Positions 7,782 to 16,315 of a DNA stretch of 64,000 bases are shown here, piece after piece. This DNA comes from an uncultured Eubacteriales bacterium (GTDB lineage: Bacteria; Bacillota; Clostridia; Oscillospirales; Acutalibacteraceae). Both the position numbers and the translations under genes were made by a program. Numbering within the stretch: position 1 is the first letter of the stretch; each line of letters begins with the position of its first letter. Where the stretch lies: NCBI GenBank assembly GCA_949292775.1, contig CASFBL010000004.1, positions 1-64,000 of the forward strand, read 5' to 3'. The notes beneath the pieces are model-generated. The model saw only the letters and a list, made by a program, of their open reading frames with translations, was not told where the DNA came from and searched no databases.

Positions 7782-9644
7782 ATGAAATATCTAGATAAAA
7801 TATCTTCACCTGCTGACATAAAAAAACTTAACGAAAACCAGTTAGACGACCTTGCGGGTGAAATTCGCAATGTTTTAATTGACACCGTTTCTAAAAACGG
7901 CGGGCATTTGGCTTCCAATTTGGGCGTTGTGGAACTTACAATTGCATTACATCGTGTGTTGAATTCCCCGCGTGACAAAATCGTATGGGATGTAGGACAT
8001 CAGGCTTATACCCATAAGCTTCTAACCGGGCGTTATAAGGATTTTCACACGATTCGGCAGGAGGGTGGACTTTCCGGTTTTTCCTGCCCGCGTGAAAGTG
8101 AACACGACATATTTTACAGTGGCCATTCCAGCACCTCGATTTCCGCTGCGCTGGGGCTTGCAACCGCCAACTCTATAACGAACGACAAACACACAACAGT
8201 GGCTGTTATCGGTGACGGCGCGCTGACCGGCGGTCTTGCTTATGAAGCGCTCAACAATGCCGGGCGTTCCGGGAAGCGGCTCATTGTTATTTTAAATGAC
8301 AATGAGATGTCCATTTCCAAAAATGTAGGTTCAGTGGCGCGTTATCTCGCAGTTCTTCGCTCAAAACCCGGTTACTTCCGTTTTAAAGCGAGAACGGAAA
8401 AGTTTATCAATCATATCCCGTTGATTGGTGAATCCCTTGCATCTTCGATTTTTAAAATCAAAACGAAAGTTAAAAACTTCATTTATAAAAGCACTTTCTT
8501 CGAAGATCTCGGTTTTCGCTATATGGGACCCATCGACGGGCACAACATTTTACAGCTTTCCGAAGCTTTGGAAACCGCCAAGCTTGTGGATGCACCCGTA
8601 CTTTTGCATATAAACACCGTGAAAGGTAAGGGCTACAATTATGCCGAAAAAGCCCCCAGCGAGTTTCACGGTATTTCCAAATTTAACATTGATACCGGCG
8701 AGCCACTGATGTCCGGCGCTAACTTTTCGGGTGAATTTGGCAACTTTCTTTGCGAAATCGCCGCAAAAGACAAGCGCATCTGTGCTATAACCGCCGCCAT
8801 GTCGCTTGGTACCGGACTTGAAGAATTCAAAAAGGAGTTTCCCAATCGCTTTTTCGATGTTGGTATCGCCGAAGAGCACGCGATTACTTTTTCCTCCGGG
8901 CTTGCGCGCGGCGGGATGGTTCCGGTTTTTGCAGTGTATTCCTCTTTCCTGCAAAGAGGCTTTGACCAGTTGGTACATGACGTTGCGCTGCAAGGCCTGC
9001 ACATGATTTTAGCAATCGACCGTGCCGGTTTTGTCGGCGAGGACGGCGTTTCGCATCAGGGTATTTTAGACACTGCCTTTTTAAACGGCATTCCCAACAT
9101 GACCGTGTACGCACCGGCGACCTATAAAGGATTAAAGCATGCGTTTATCAAAGGCATTTACCACCAAAACGGATTTGTTTCTGTGCGCTATCCTCGCGGC
9201 TCACAGAAAGAGCTGCCGCCGGAAACAGAAGAAGAATTTTCTGATTTTGAGTTATACGGTGATGAGAATGCCGAAATACTTTTGGTCACATATGGCCGTA
9301 TTTTTGCGGATGCAGTGCGCGCCTGCAATACAGTTCGGCAGACCGGAAAAACCTGTGCAGTTTTGAAGCTGAACCGCATTATTCCGATTCCTGTCGAGTC
9401 GGTTGACACGGCTTTATCTGCAAAACAAATCTTCTTTTTTGAAGAGGGGATACGCTCCGGCGGAATCGGGGAATCCTTTGCAGCAAAAATGCTTCTGCGC
9501 GGTTATAGTGGCAAATATGTTTTGACGGCAGTGCCGGACGAATTTGTAATTCATGCACCTGTCAGTGTTCAGCTGAAACGCTACAAGCTGGATTATGACG
9601 GCATGCTGGAAGTCATTACGGAGAATACAAATGGCGGAGAATAA
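7782..9644 (+). CDS. dxs: 1-deoxy-D-xylulose-5-phosphate synthase
   Basis: A 620-residue thiamin-diphosphate transketolase-like enzyme that joins pyruvate and glyceraldehyde-3-phosphate, the first step of the MEP pathway. H42, GHSSTS (114-119) and the ThDP/Mg motif GDGALTGG (144-151) lie in the N-terminal domain. The central pyrimidine domain has AEEHAITFSSGLA with the catalytic Glu, and later DRAGFVGEDG. Length is normal for Dxs. The 3' end overlaps tlyA. Confidence 0.96.
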   Translation: MKYLDKISSPADIKKLNENQLDDLAGEIRNVLIDTVSKNGGHLASNLGVVELTIALHRVLNSPRDKIVWDVGHQAYTHKLLTGRYKDFHTIRQEGGLSGFSCPRESEHDIFYSGHSSTSISAALGLATANSITNDKHTTVAVIGDGALTGGLAYEALNNAGRSGKRLIVILNDNEMSISKNVGSVARYLAVLRSKPGYFRFKARTEKFINHIPLIGESLASSIFKIKTKVKNFIYKSTFFEDLGFRYMGPIDGHNILQLSEALETAKLVDAPVLLHINTVKGKGYNYAEKAPSEFHGISKFNIDTGEPLMSGANFSGEFGNFLCEIAAKDKRICAITAAMSLGTGLEEFKKEFPNRFFDVGIAEEHAITFSSGLARGGMVPVFAVYSSFLQRGFDQLVHDVALQGLHMILAIDRAGFVGEDGVSHQGILDTAFLNGIPNMTVYAPATYKGLKHAFIKGIYHQNGFVSVRYPRGSQKELPPETEEEFSDFELYGDENAEILLVTYGRIFADAVRACNTVRQTGKTCAVLKLNRIIPIPVESVDTALSAKQIFFFEEGIRSGGIGESFAAKMLLRGYSGKYVLTAVPDEFVIHAPVSVQLKRYKLDYDGMLEVITENTNGGE

Positions 9645-10437
9645 AATCAGACTGGATGTTGCTCTTGTGGAACGCGGGCTTATTGAAAGCCGTTCCAAGG
9701 CCGGCGCGCTTATTATGGCAGGTCAAGTCTATGTCAACGACCAAAAATCAATAAAAGCCGGCACGCTTGTGCAGCCGGACGACCACATAGAAGTTCGCGG
9801 TGAAAAAATGCCTTTTGTCAGCCGCGGCGGCTACAAGCTTGACAAAGCCGTAAAATCTTTTGGCTTTTCATTAAAAGACTTTGTTTGCATGGATATCGGC
9901 GCGTCAACCGGCGGCTTTACGGACTGCATGCTGCAAAACGGCGCAAAAAAAGTGTTTGCGGTTGATGTGGGATACGGTCAGCTTGCCTGGAAGCTGCGGA
10001 CAGACGAGCGCGTTGTCAACATGGAACGCACCAACTTTCGTTATTTGACAGAAGATGACATTGGAGAGAAACTGGACTTTGCCAGTGTCGATGTCTCTTT
10101 TATCTCGCTTAAAATTATTTTACCGGTTTTGTACGCATTGCTAAAAGACGGCGGAACTGCGGTCTGCTTAATTAAACCGCAGTTTGAAGCCGGACGCGAC
10201 AAGGTCGGGAAAAAAGGCGTTGTCCGTGAGCCGGAAGTGCATGAAGAGGTTGTGCGAACCATCACGGATTTTGCTTTTCAAACCGGTTTTTCAGTGATGG
10301 CACTTGATTTTTCACCGATTAAAGGGCCGGAAGGTAACATCGAATATTTGATGTACATAAAAAAAGAAACAGAAAATATGCTGGTACAAACGGACATTGC
10401 CGCGCTTGTGCAGCAATCCCATAATACGCTAAAGTAG
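9631..10437 (+). CDS. tlyA: TlyA-family rRNA 2'-O-methyltransferase
   Basis: A 268-residue protein with an N-terminal S4 RNA-binding domain (about residues 5-65) and an FtsJ-type methyltransferase domain. The SAM motif DIGASTGGFTDCML lies near residue 89 and IKPQFEAG near 182. Family members methylate 16S/23S rRNA cytidines; some are called haemolysins for historical reasons. A frame from 9595 would extend into dxs; the ATG at 9631 follows ACGGAGA and gives the standard N terminus. The dxs-tlyA-nadK-argR-recN order is conserved in Firmicutes. Confidence 0.93.
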   Translation: MAENKIRLDVALVERGLIESRSKAGALIMAGQVYVNDQKSIKAGTLVQPDDHIEVRGEKMPFVSRGGYKLDKAVKSFGFSLKDFVCMDIGASTGGFTDCMLQNGAKKVFAVDVGYGQLAWKLRTDERVVNMERTNFRYLTEDDIGEKLDFASVDVSFISLKIILPVLYALLKDGGTAVCLIKPQFEAGRDKVGKKGVVREPEVHEEVVRTITDFAFQTGFSVMALDFSPIKGPEGNIEYLMYIKKETENMLVQTDIAALVQQSHNTLK

Positions 10438-10446
10438 GTGTTTTCT

Positions 10447-11304
10447 TTGAAAATTGCTTTGCTTCCAAATTTAACCAGGGCCTGTGCGCTGGAAGTGACT
10501 GAAAATGTATGCGCTTATCTCGACAGCTTGCAGGTATCCTACTTCTTTGACAGCGCACAGGAAAAGGAACTTCCTGAAAAATATGCCTTTTTACCTACGG
10601 GAACACTGCTTGATGCATGTGATGCTGTGATTGCGATTGGCGGCGACGGTTCCCTGATTCATGCGGCAAAAAAGGCTGTTTTACACAACAAACCGGTGCT
10701 CGGCGTCAACGCTGGGAATCTTGCGTTTATGGCAGGCATTGAGAAAAATGAACTGCACCTGTTAAAAGAACTCATCGACGGCAATTATACTGTGGATAAA
10801 CGCATGATGCTTGAGGTTTACTGCCAAGCACCAAAGGAAAGCACGCCGAAGTTTTTAGGCGTTTGTATCAATGATGTCGTAGTTGCACGCGGCGAACAGA
10901 TTAAGCTGATTGAATTGAATGTTTTTGCAGATGGCAAAAAGGTAAACCATTATTATTCCGACGGCATCATCCTTTCTACACCAACCGGTTCAACGGCATA
11001 TTCGCTTTCCGCCGGCGGCCCGGTCGTGGACCCGAAAATTGAAAGTATTTTGCTAACGCCGATTTGCACGCATTCTTTGTTTGCTCGCTCGTTAATTTTT
11101 GAAAGCAATGCGGAAATCTGTGTTAAAATCCCGGAAAAAGAAAAAGATGTTTACATTTCCTGCGACGGCGACCCATCTTTTTCGCTTGCACCCGGCAGCA
11201 CACTTACGGTTCGCAAGGCGAAACAGTATGCCGACTTTATTCGAATCAAGCAGGATTCCTTTATGGATGTATTAAACAGCAAGCTGTCGCAGAGGAGGGC
11301 TTAA
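10447..11304 (+). CDS. nadK: NAD kinase
   Basis: A 285-residue ATP-NAD kinase that makes NADP. It shows the family GGDGS motif (about residues 61-65) followed by NAGNLAFMAG, and TPTGSTAYSLSAGG in the second domain. No ATG fits: the frame can start with GTG at 10438 or TTG at 10447. AGGTG at 10436-10440 is a ribosome binding site at six-base spacing for the TTG, and MKIALLPN is a normal NadK N terminus, so I chose TTG. Confidence 0.93.
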   Translation: MKIALLPNLTRACALEVTENVCAYLDSLQVSYFFDSAQEKELPEKYAFLPTGTLLDACDAVIAIGGDGSLIHAAKKAVLHNKPVLGVNAGNLAFMAGIEKNELHLLKELIDGNYTVDKRMMLEVYCQAPKESTPKFLGVCINDVVVARGEQIKLIELNVFADGKKVNHYYSDGIILSTPTGSTAYSLSAGGPVVDPKIESILLTPICTHSLFARSLIFESNAEICVKIPEKEKDVYISCDGDPSFSLAPGSTLTVRKAKQYADFIRIKQDSFMDVLNSKLSQRRA

Positions 11305-11305
11305 G

Positions 11306-11767
11306 ATGAAAAAGAAACGCCATGAGCTGATTTTAAAGCTGATTGAGGAAAATGAAATTGCAACACAGGAGGAATTGCTCCTTTTGCTGCAGAAAAAAGG
11401 ATTTCCTGTTACGCAGGCAACGGTTTCTCGCGATATTAAAGAGCTGCAGCTAGTAAAGTCACCGGGCCGAAACGGGCAGACAAAATATATGGTCAGCCAC
11501 CATGAGACTATGAAAAGTCAGGAAAAGAAGTTTTATGCCATTTTCTCACAGTCTGTTGTTTCTGTGGATTGTGCAGGTAATATTTGCGCGGTGAAGTGTT
11601 ATGCCGGCACAGCCAACGCAGCGGGTGCGGCGATTGATGCTATGGATTTATCTGATATTGTCGGTACGCTTGCCGGCGACGACACGCTTTTTGTGCTTTG
11701 CCGCACAGAAGAAAGCGCCAAAAACTTGCGCAGTCAGCTTAAAACTATGTTAAACGGTGAAGTCTAA
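11306..11767 (+). CDS. argR: Arginine repressor
   Basis: A 153-residue ArgR/AhrC protein. The N-terminal winged helix (about residues 1-70) contains QEELLLLLQKKGF and TQATVSRDIKELQL, the recognition helix. The C-terminal domain carries GTANAAGAAID and GTLAGDDTLFVLC, the arginine-binding and hexamerisation region. It acts in the cytoplasm as an arginine-dependent regulator of arginine genes. The stop overlaps the recN start (TAATG). Confidence 0.94.
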   Translation: MKKKRHELILKLIEENEIATQEELLLLLQKKGFPVTQATVSRDIKELQLVKSPGRNGQTKYMVSHHETMKSQEKKFYAIFSQSVVSVDCAGNICAVKCYAGTANAAGAAIDAMDLSDIVGTLAGDDTLFVLCRTEESAKNLRSQLKTMLNGEV

Positions 11768-13449
11768 TGCTGTACGAATTGCAAATTGAAAACATTGCAG
11801 TCATCAAAAAAGCAGTCATTACATTTTCAAAAGGGTTTAATGTTATGACCGGCGAGACCGGCGCGGGTAAATCGATTGTGATTGACTCGATAAACGCTGT
11901 ACTTGGCGAGCGCACCTCCCGTGAGCTTATTCGCACCGGGAGTGATTCTGCGTTTGTCTCGGCTTTGTTTTACGACCATTCCGCACAGCTTTCTGCGCTT
12001 TTGGACGAGCTGGATATTCCGAAAGAAGACGACGGTGCTATCCTTATTCAGAGAAAGCTGTTTGCAGACGGAAGAAACACCTGTAAAATCAACGGCACAA
12101 CAGTGACCGTTTCCGGAATCCGGAAAGTCGCTAAACTGCTTGTCAGCATTCACGGTCAGCTGGATAATCAAACTCTGCTTTCTCAGGAATACCATTGCAA
12201 ATACATTGACCGTCTCGCAGATGATGATGATTTGCTTTCTGCGTTTCATGAATCATTCGAACATTTGCAGTCGCTCGATGCAAAATTGCGATCGCTCAAT
12301 GCTGATGAAAGTGACAAAATGCGGCGGCTGGACATTTTGCATTATCAAATCGACGAGTTGGAAAAAGCAGATATTCGCGTTGGGGAAATTGACGAGCTCA
12401 ACGAACGCTTGACGGTGCTTCGCAACGCGGAACACATTCTGGAGTTGCTGCAAACTGCCCATGCTTGTCTCGCCGGAAGCGACGAAGCCAAAGGCGCCGC
12501 CGACATTGCCATGGACGCGGCAAAGTGCTTGCAGGAAGCTGCGCGTTTTTCCACTGAATACGAGGAAATGGGCGCTGCCGTGGAGGAAGCCGCCTACACG
12601 CTTTCCGGCTATTGTGATGATTTGCGCGACCGGCTGTATTCCGATGACTTTAATCCTGCGCTTGCTGATGAAATAGAAGAGCGCCTCGATTTGCTCTCCT
12701 CGCTTCGCAAGAAATACGGCGAAACAGAAGAAGAAATGCTTGCCTTTCTTGAAAACGCGCAGCAGGAATGTGATTCTATTGAAATGTCAGATGAGATGCG
12801 TGAAAAAATGCAGGTTGAGCGTGACAAAGCTTATAGCGCTGCTCTTGCGCTTGCAAAACAGCTCAGCACCGTCCGTAAGACCGCTTCAGACCGTTTTTGC
12901 AAGCAGGTTGGGGAAGAACTCAGCTTTTTAGATATGCCGTCTGTACGCTTTTATGTGCAAAATACGCCTTGTGAACTTTGCGAAAACGGTGTAGATAATT
13001 TGGAATTTATTTTGTCTGCCAATGCTGGTGAAGAACCAAAGCCGCTTGCGAAAATCGCGTCCGGCGGCGAGCTTTCCCGTATAATGCTTGCTATTAAGAG
13101 CGTACTTGCAGAAAAAGATGAAATCGGCACACTGATTTTTGATGAAATCGATACCGGCGTCAGTGGCCGTGCGGCACAGAAGATTGCTATTAAGCTGAAA
13201 AAACTTTCCGCTTCGCACCAGGTCATCTGCGTAACGCATTTGGCGCAGATTGCCGCATTTGGCGATGCACATCTTTTGATTGAAAAGTCCGAGCGTGACG
13301 GTCAGACCTTCACCGAAGTTGCGCCTTTGGATTTTATCGGCAGAAAGCATGAGCTTGCCCGGATTCTTGGCGGGTTGGTTGTTACGGAAACGCAGCTCAA
13401 AAACGCAGAAGAACTGCTTTTGTCGGCACAAAATGAAAATTTGGGTTGA
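11767..13449 (+). CDS. recN: DNA repair protein RecN
   Basis: A 560-residue SMC-like ATPase for double-strand break repair. Walker A GETGAGKS is at 29-36. A long coiled coil fills the middle (about 155-370), and the C-terminal half holds the ABC signature KIASGGELSRIMLA and Walker B LIFDEIDTGVSG. Its stop codon (13447-13449) lies inside the -35 element of the tyrS promoter. Confidence 0.96.
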   Translation: MLYELQIENIAVIKKAVITFSKGFNVMTGETGAGKSIVIDSINAVLGERTSRELIRTGSDSAFVSALFYDHSAQLSALLDELDIPKEDDGAILIQRKLFADGRNTCKINGTTVTVSGIRKVAKLLVSIHGQLDNQTLLSQEYHCKYIDRLADDDDLLSAFHESFEHLQSLDAKLRSLNADESDKMRRLDILHYQIDELEKADIRVGEIDELNERLTVLRNAEHILELLQTAHACLAGSDEAKGAADIAMDAAKCLQEAARFSTEYEEMGAAVEEAAYTLSGYCDDLRDRLYSDDFNPALADEIEERLDLLSSLRKKYGETEEEMLAFLENAQQECDSIEMSDEMREKMQVERDKAYSAALALAKQLSTVRKTASDRFCKQVGEELSFLDMPSVRFYVQNTPCELCENGVDNLEFILSANAGEEPKPLAKIASGGELSRIMLAIKSVLAEKDEIGTLIFDEIDTGVSGRAAQKIAIKLKKLSASHQVICVTHLAQIAAFGDAHLLIEKSERDGQTFTEVAPLDFIGRKHELARILGGLVVTETQLKNAEELLLSAQNENLG

Positions 13450-13474
13450 CAAACCGGAAAAGAATCTGTATAAT
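13446..13474 (+). promoter_or_regulatory. SigA promoter of the tyrS T-box transcript
   Basis: Consensus TTGACA (13446-13451), 17-base spacer, consensus TATAAT (13469-13474). The -35 box overlaps the recN stop codon. The predicted transcript begins near 13481, right at the base of T-box stem I. Confidence 0.9.
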
Positions 13475-13480
13475 CCACAA

Positions 13481-13735
13481 TAACGACGAAGAAAAGAAGA
13501 AGTAAAACCAGGATTCGGCAAAGAGAGCTTCCGGCTGGTGTAAGGGAGTGCGATACTGGTTTGAAATACATCTTGGAGTCGTAAGGCTGAACGGAAACAA
13601 GTAGGCTTTACCGTGTGCGAGCGTTAATCGCAGAGTGATGTTTGTCACTCGCAAAGGCTGTTTTTGTGAGAAAGCAGCAAAATGAGGTGGTACCGCGTAT
13701 TTTACGCCCTCTGTTTATACAGAGGGCTTTTTATT
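13481..13735 (+). ncRNA. Tyrosine T-box leader upstream of tyrS
   Basis: A T-box antitermination leader. Stem I closes with ACGAC (about 13483) against GTCGT (about 13577); AAACCAG pairs with CTGGTTT above the specifier loop, and AGTA on the 5' side is the loop-E motif. The 3' side of the specifier loop reads GAAATACATC, placing TAC (Tyr) at 13567-13569. The T-box antiterminator sequence GGTGGTACCGCG is at 13686-13697. A terminator follows: GCCCTCTG (13706-13713) with CAGAGGGC (13720-13727) and a T-rich run. Uncharged tRNA-Tyr would favour readthrough. Confidence 0.95.
13706..13735 (+). terminator. T-box-controlled terminator
   Basis: Perfect 8-bp stem GCCCTCTG/CAGAGGGC with a six-base loop and TTTTTATTTTAT after it. 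It lies just after the T-box sequence and before tyrS, so it is the regulated terminator of the leader. Confidence 0.93.
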
Positions 13736-13760
13736 TTATATTTTTACGGAGGTAAAGAAA

Positions 13761-14987
13761 ATGGGAGTTTACGAAGAACTGCAAGCGCGCGGTTTGATTG
13801 CGCAAGTAACGGACGAACCTGAAATTCGGGATTTGGTCAACAACGGGAAAGCCGTATTCTATATTGGTTTCGACCCCACAGCAGACAGCCTGCATGTCGG
13901 GCATTTCATGGCGCTGTGCTTAATGAAACGCTTACAGATGGCAGGTAACAAGCCGATTGCCCTTATCGGCGGCGGCACCGGCATGATCGGCGACCCCTCC
14001 GGGCGCAGCGATATGCGGCAGATGCTCACGCCTGAAACCATTCAGCACAACTGCGACTGCTTCAAAAAGCAAATGAGCCGCTTTATTGACTTTTCCGACG
14101 GTAAGGCGCTGATGGTCAACAACGCCGACTGGCTGATGGACCTCAATTATATCCAGCTTCTGCGCGAGGTCGGCGCCTGTTTTTCCGTCAACCGAATGCT
14201 TGCCGCAGAATGCTACAAGCAGCGTATGGAAAAGGGGCTCAGCTTTTTAGAGTTCAACTACATGATCATGCAGAGCTATGATTTCTATGAGCTGTTCCAG
14301 AAATACGGCTGCAATATGCAGTTCGGCGGCGATGACCAGTGGAGCAATATGCTCGGCGGCACAGAGCTGATCCGCAGAAAGCTCAGCAAAGACGCTTATG
14401 CCATGACCATTACCTTGCTGCTCAATTCCGAGGGCAAGAAAATGGGCAAAACGCAGTCCGGCGCCGTGTGGCTCGATGAAAACAAAACTTCTCCGTTTGA
14501 TTTCTATCAGTATTGGCGCAATGTGGACGATGCGGATGTCTTAAAATGCATCCGTATGCTTACTTTCCTGCCGCTTGAGGAAATTGAAAAAATGGAATCT
14601 TGGGAAGGCAGCGAGCTTAACCGTGCGAAAGAGATTTTGGCTTATGAGCTGACCGCACTTGTTCACGGTGAGGAAAAAGCTACCAAGGCACAGGAAGCTG
14701 CCCGTGCGCTGTTCTCCGGTGCTGCGGATACAGAAAATATGCCGACAGTGGAACTTACTGCGGATGATTTTACAGACGGTCAGATTGCTGTCAACGAAAT
14801 CATGCTTAAAGCAGGTCTTGTGAAGTCAAAAGGGGAGGCAAGACGCTTGATTCAGCAAGGCGGCGTTTCCATTGACGACCAGAAAGTGACCGATCCCGTG
14901 GCGGTTGTTTCACACGAGACGCTCGAAAAAGGGCATGTCATTCTAAAAAAAGGCAAAAAAGTGTTTTACAAAGTCACGCTTGCTTAA
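13761..14987 (+). CDS. tyrS: Tyrosyl-tRNA synthetase
   Basis: A 408-residue class I aminoacyl-tRNA synthetase that charges tRNA-Tyr. GFDPTADSLHVGH (36-48) includes the HIGH-type motif; the KMSKS loop appears as KKMGKT near residue 232; a C-terminal S4 domain (about 340-405) binds tRNA. The binding site GGAGG precedes the ATG. The single-gene transcript starts at the promoter at 13446 and is controlled by the T-box. A strong terminator follows. Confidence 0.97.
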   Translation: MGVYEELQARGLIAQVTDEPEIRDLVNNGKAVFYIGFDPTADSLHVGHFMALCLMKRLQMAGNKPIALIGGGTGMIGDPSGRSDMRQMLTPETIQHNCDCFKKQMSRFIDFSDGKALMVNNADWLMDLNYIQLLREVGACFSVNRMLAAECYKQRMEKGLSFLEFNYMIMQSYDFYELFQKYGCNMQFGGDDQWSNMLGGTELIRRKLSKDAYAMTITLLLNSEGKKMGKTQSGAVWLDENKTSPFDFYQYWRNVDDADVLKCIRMLTFLPLEEIEKMESWEGSELNRAKEILAYELTALVHGEEKATKAQEAARALFSGAADTENMPTVELTADDFTDGQIAVNEIMLKAGLVKSKGEARRLIQQGGVSIDDQKVTDPVAVVSHETLEKGHVILKKGKKVFYKVTLA

Positions 14988-15008
14988 ATTCAAAAAAAAA
15001 AACAATAA

Positions 15009-15045
15009 GAAACCCTGCGGCATTTCGCCGCAGGGTTTCTTTATT
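15009..15045. terminator. Bidirectional terminator between tyrS and the lysine operon
   Basis: Perfect inverted repeat GAAACCCTGCGGC / GCCGCAGGGTTTC (15009-15039) with a five-base loop. TTTATTTATT follows on + and a long T run, interrupted once or twice, follows on -, so it can end both convergent transcripts. Confidence 0.93.
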
Positions 15046-15060
15046 TATTAAGCTTCGCTT

Positions 15061-15522
15061 TTACGCAAACGCTTTTTGCAAAGCTTCAAGCGTGTTTTCA
15101 AGGTCTTCTTTTGCAACCAAAATAGAAATATCCACTTCCGAAGTGGTAATCATGCTGACATCCGCCTTCGCTTCGGCAACCGCCTGAAACGCTTTGCAGG
15201 CAACACCGGGGCAGCCGCGCATGGCTTCACCGAAAATGGAGATTTTGCAGTTTCCGTTACGAATGGAAAGCTTCAAATCGGGGTTAAGTTCACGCAGTTT
15301 TGCAGAGATTTCCAAAATCTTACCCATATCCTCACCGCTGACGGTAAAGGAAAGATCCGGCATATTGCGATGCGGCGGGGTCTGGGAAATCATATCCACA
15401 TCGATGCCCGCGTTCGAAATCATTTCGAAGATTCTAGAAATGAGATTGATGTCGGCAGGGGAATCCTGCAAAGAAATCAAGGTCACATCTTCCACAACGG
15501 TAATGCTTTGAATGGTGTTCAT
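15061..15522 (-). CDS. Stand-alone tandem ACT-domain protein (aspartokinase regulatory-domain type)
   Basis: A 153-residue protein made of two ACT domains (about residues 1-75 and 80-153) and nothing else. The second repeat contains MRGCPGVACKAFQAVAEA, then MITTSEVDISILV and DLENTLEAL, closely like the C-terminal regulatory ACT pair of aspartate kinase (LysC beta); no kinase domain is attached. It is the last gene of the asd-dapA-dapB operon, 13 bases after dapB. I infer a lysine- or threonine-binding regulatory protein, perhaps a partner of an aspartokinase encoded elsewhere; the partner is not visible here. Confidence 0.8.
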   Translation of the reverse strand: MNTIQSITVVEDVTLISLQDSPADINLISRIFEMISNAGIDVDMISQTPPHRNMPDLSFTVSGEDMGKILEISAKLRELNPDLKLSIRNGNCKISIFGEAMRGCPGVACKAFQAVAEAKADVSMITTSEVDISILVAKEDLENTLEALQKAFA

Positions 15523-15535
15523 AAAATTGCCTCCG

Positions 15536-16291
15536 TTATTTTTCGTCGATAAGCTGTTTCATCGAATAGAAGCCCGGTTTTTTGCCGTTTAAGTAAATGG
15601 CTGCGTTTACCGCGCCAACGGCAAAAAGCTCTTTAGAACGGGCTGAGTGCGATATTTTGATGATTTCGTCAAGCCCTGCAAAAATAATCTCATGTTCTCC
15701 GACGATTGTACCGCCGCGCACTGCGTGAATACCGATTTCATGCTTATCACGCTTTTGACGCTTTGAGTGACGGTCAAATTCATAATGTGGCTTTTCTGTT
15801 AACGCATCGGAAATAGAATTTGCAAGCATCAACGCTGTGCCGCTGGGGGCGTCGATTTTCTGGTTGTGGTGCATTTCCACAATTTCAATGTCAAAAGAAC
15901 CTTCCAAAACACGCGCAGCTTTGGCGGCAAGCTCAGAAATCAAGCTGACACCGATAGACATGTTCGCGGAGAAGAAGAGGGGAATCTCTTTCGCGGTTTC
16001 GTGAATCGCCGCAACCTGTTCGTCAGAAAGCCCGGTCGTTGCAATGACGGCCGGCATTTTTTTAGAAACAGCAAACGCCAAGAGACCGTTTAAAACGGAC
16101 GGGTGCGAAAAATCAATAATGACATCTGCATCCGTGTCTATTTCTGAAAAGTTTTTATATACCGGAAAATCGGCGGAGCCGTTACCAATATCAACACCGG
16201 CTACGATTTCGCAATCCTCACGCTTTGCAACACAATCGGTAATAACTTTACCCATGTGTCCGAAGCAGCCGCTTAAAATTATTTTGGTCAT
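15536..16291 (-). CDS. dapB: 4-hydroxy-tetrahydrodipicolinate reductase
   Basis: A 251-residue NAD(P)H-dependent reductase of the lysine/DAP pathway. The N terminus KIILSGCFGHMGKVI is the dinucleotide-binding loop. The catalytic and substrate motifs appear as EMHHNQKIDAPSGTA near residue 150. A GTG at 16300 would add three residues but is very close to the GGGATG element; the ATG at 16291 fits better. It acts directly after DapA, its upstream neighbour. Confidence 0.93.
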   Translation of the reverse strand: MTKIILSGCFGHMGKVITDCVAKREDCEIVAGVDIGNGSADFPVYKNFSEIDTDADVIIDFSHPSVLNGLLAFAVSKKMPAVIATTGLSDEQVAAIHETAKEIPLFFSANMSIGVSLISELAAKAARVLEGSFDIEIVEMHHNQKIDAPSGTALMLANSISDALTEKPHYEFDRHSKRQKRDKHEIGIHAVRGGTIVGEHEIIFAGLDEIIKISHSARSKELFAVGAVNAAIYLNGKKPGFYSMKQLIDEK

Positions 16292-16315
16292 TTTTTTCAC
16301 ATCCCGAAAAATTGC

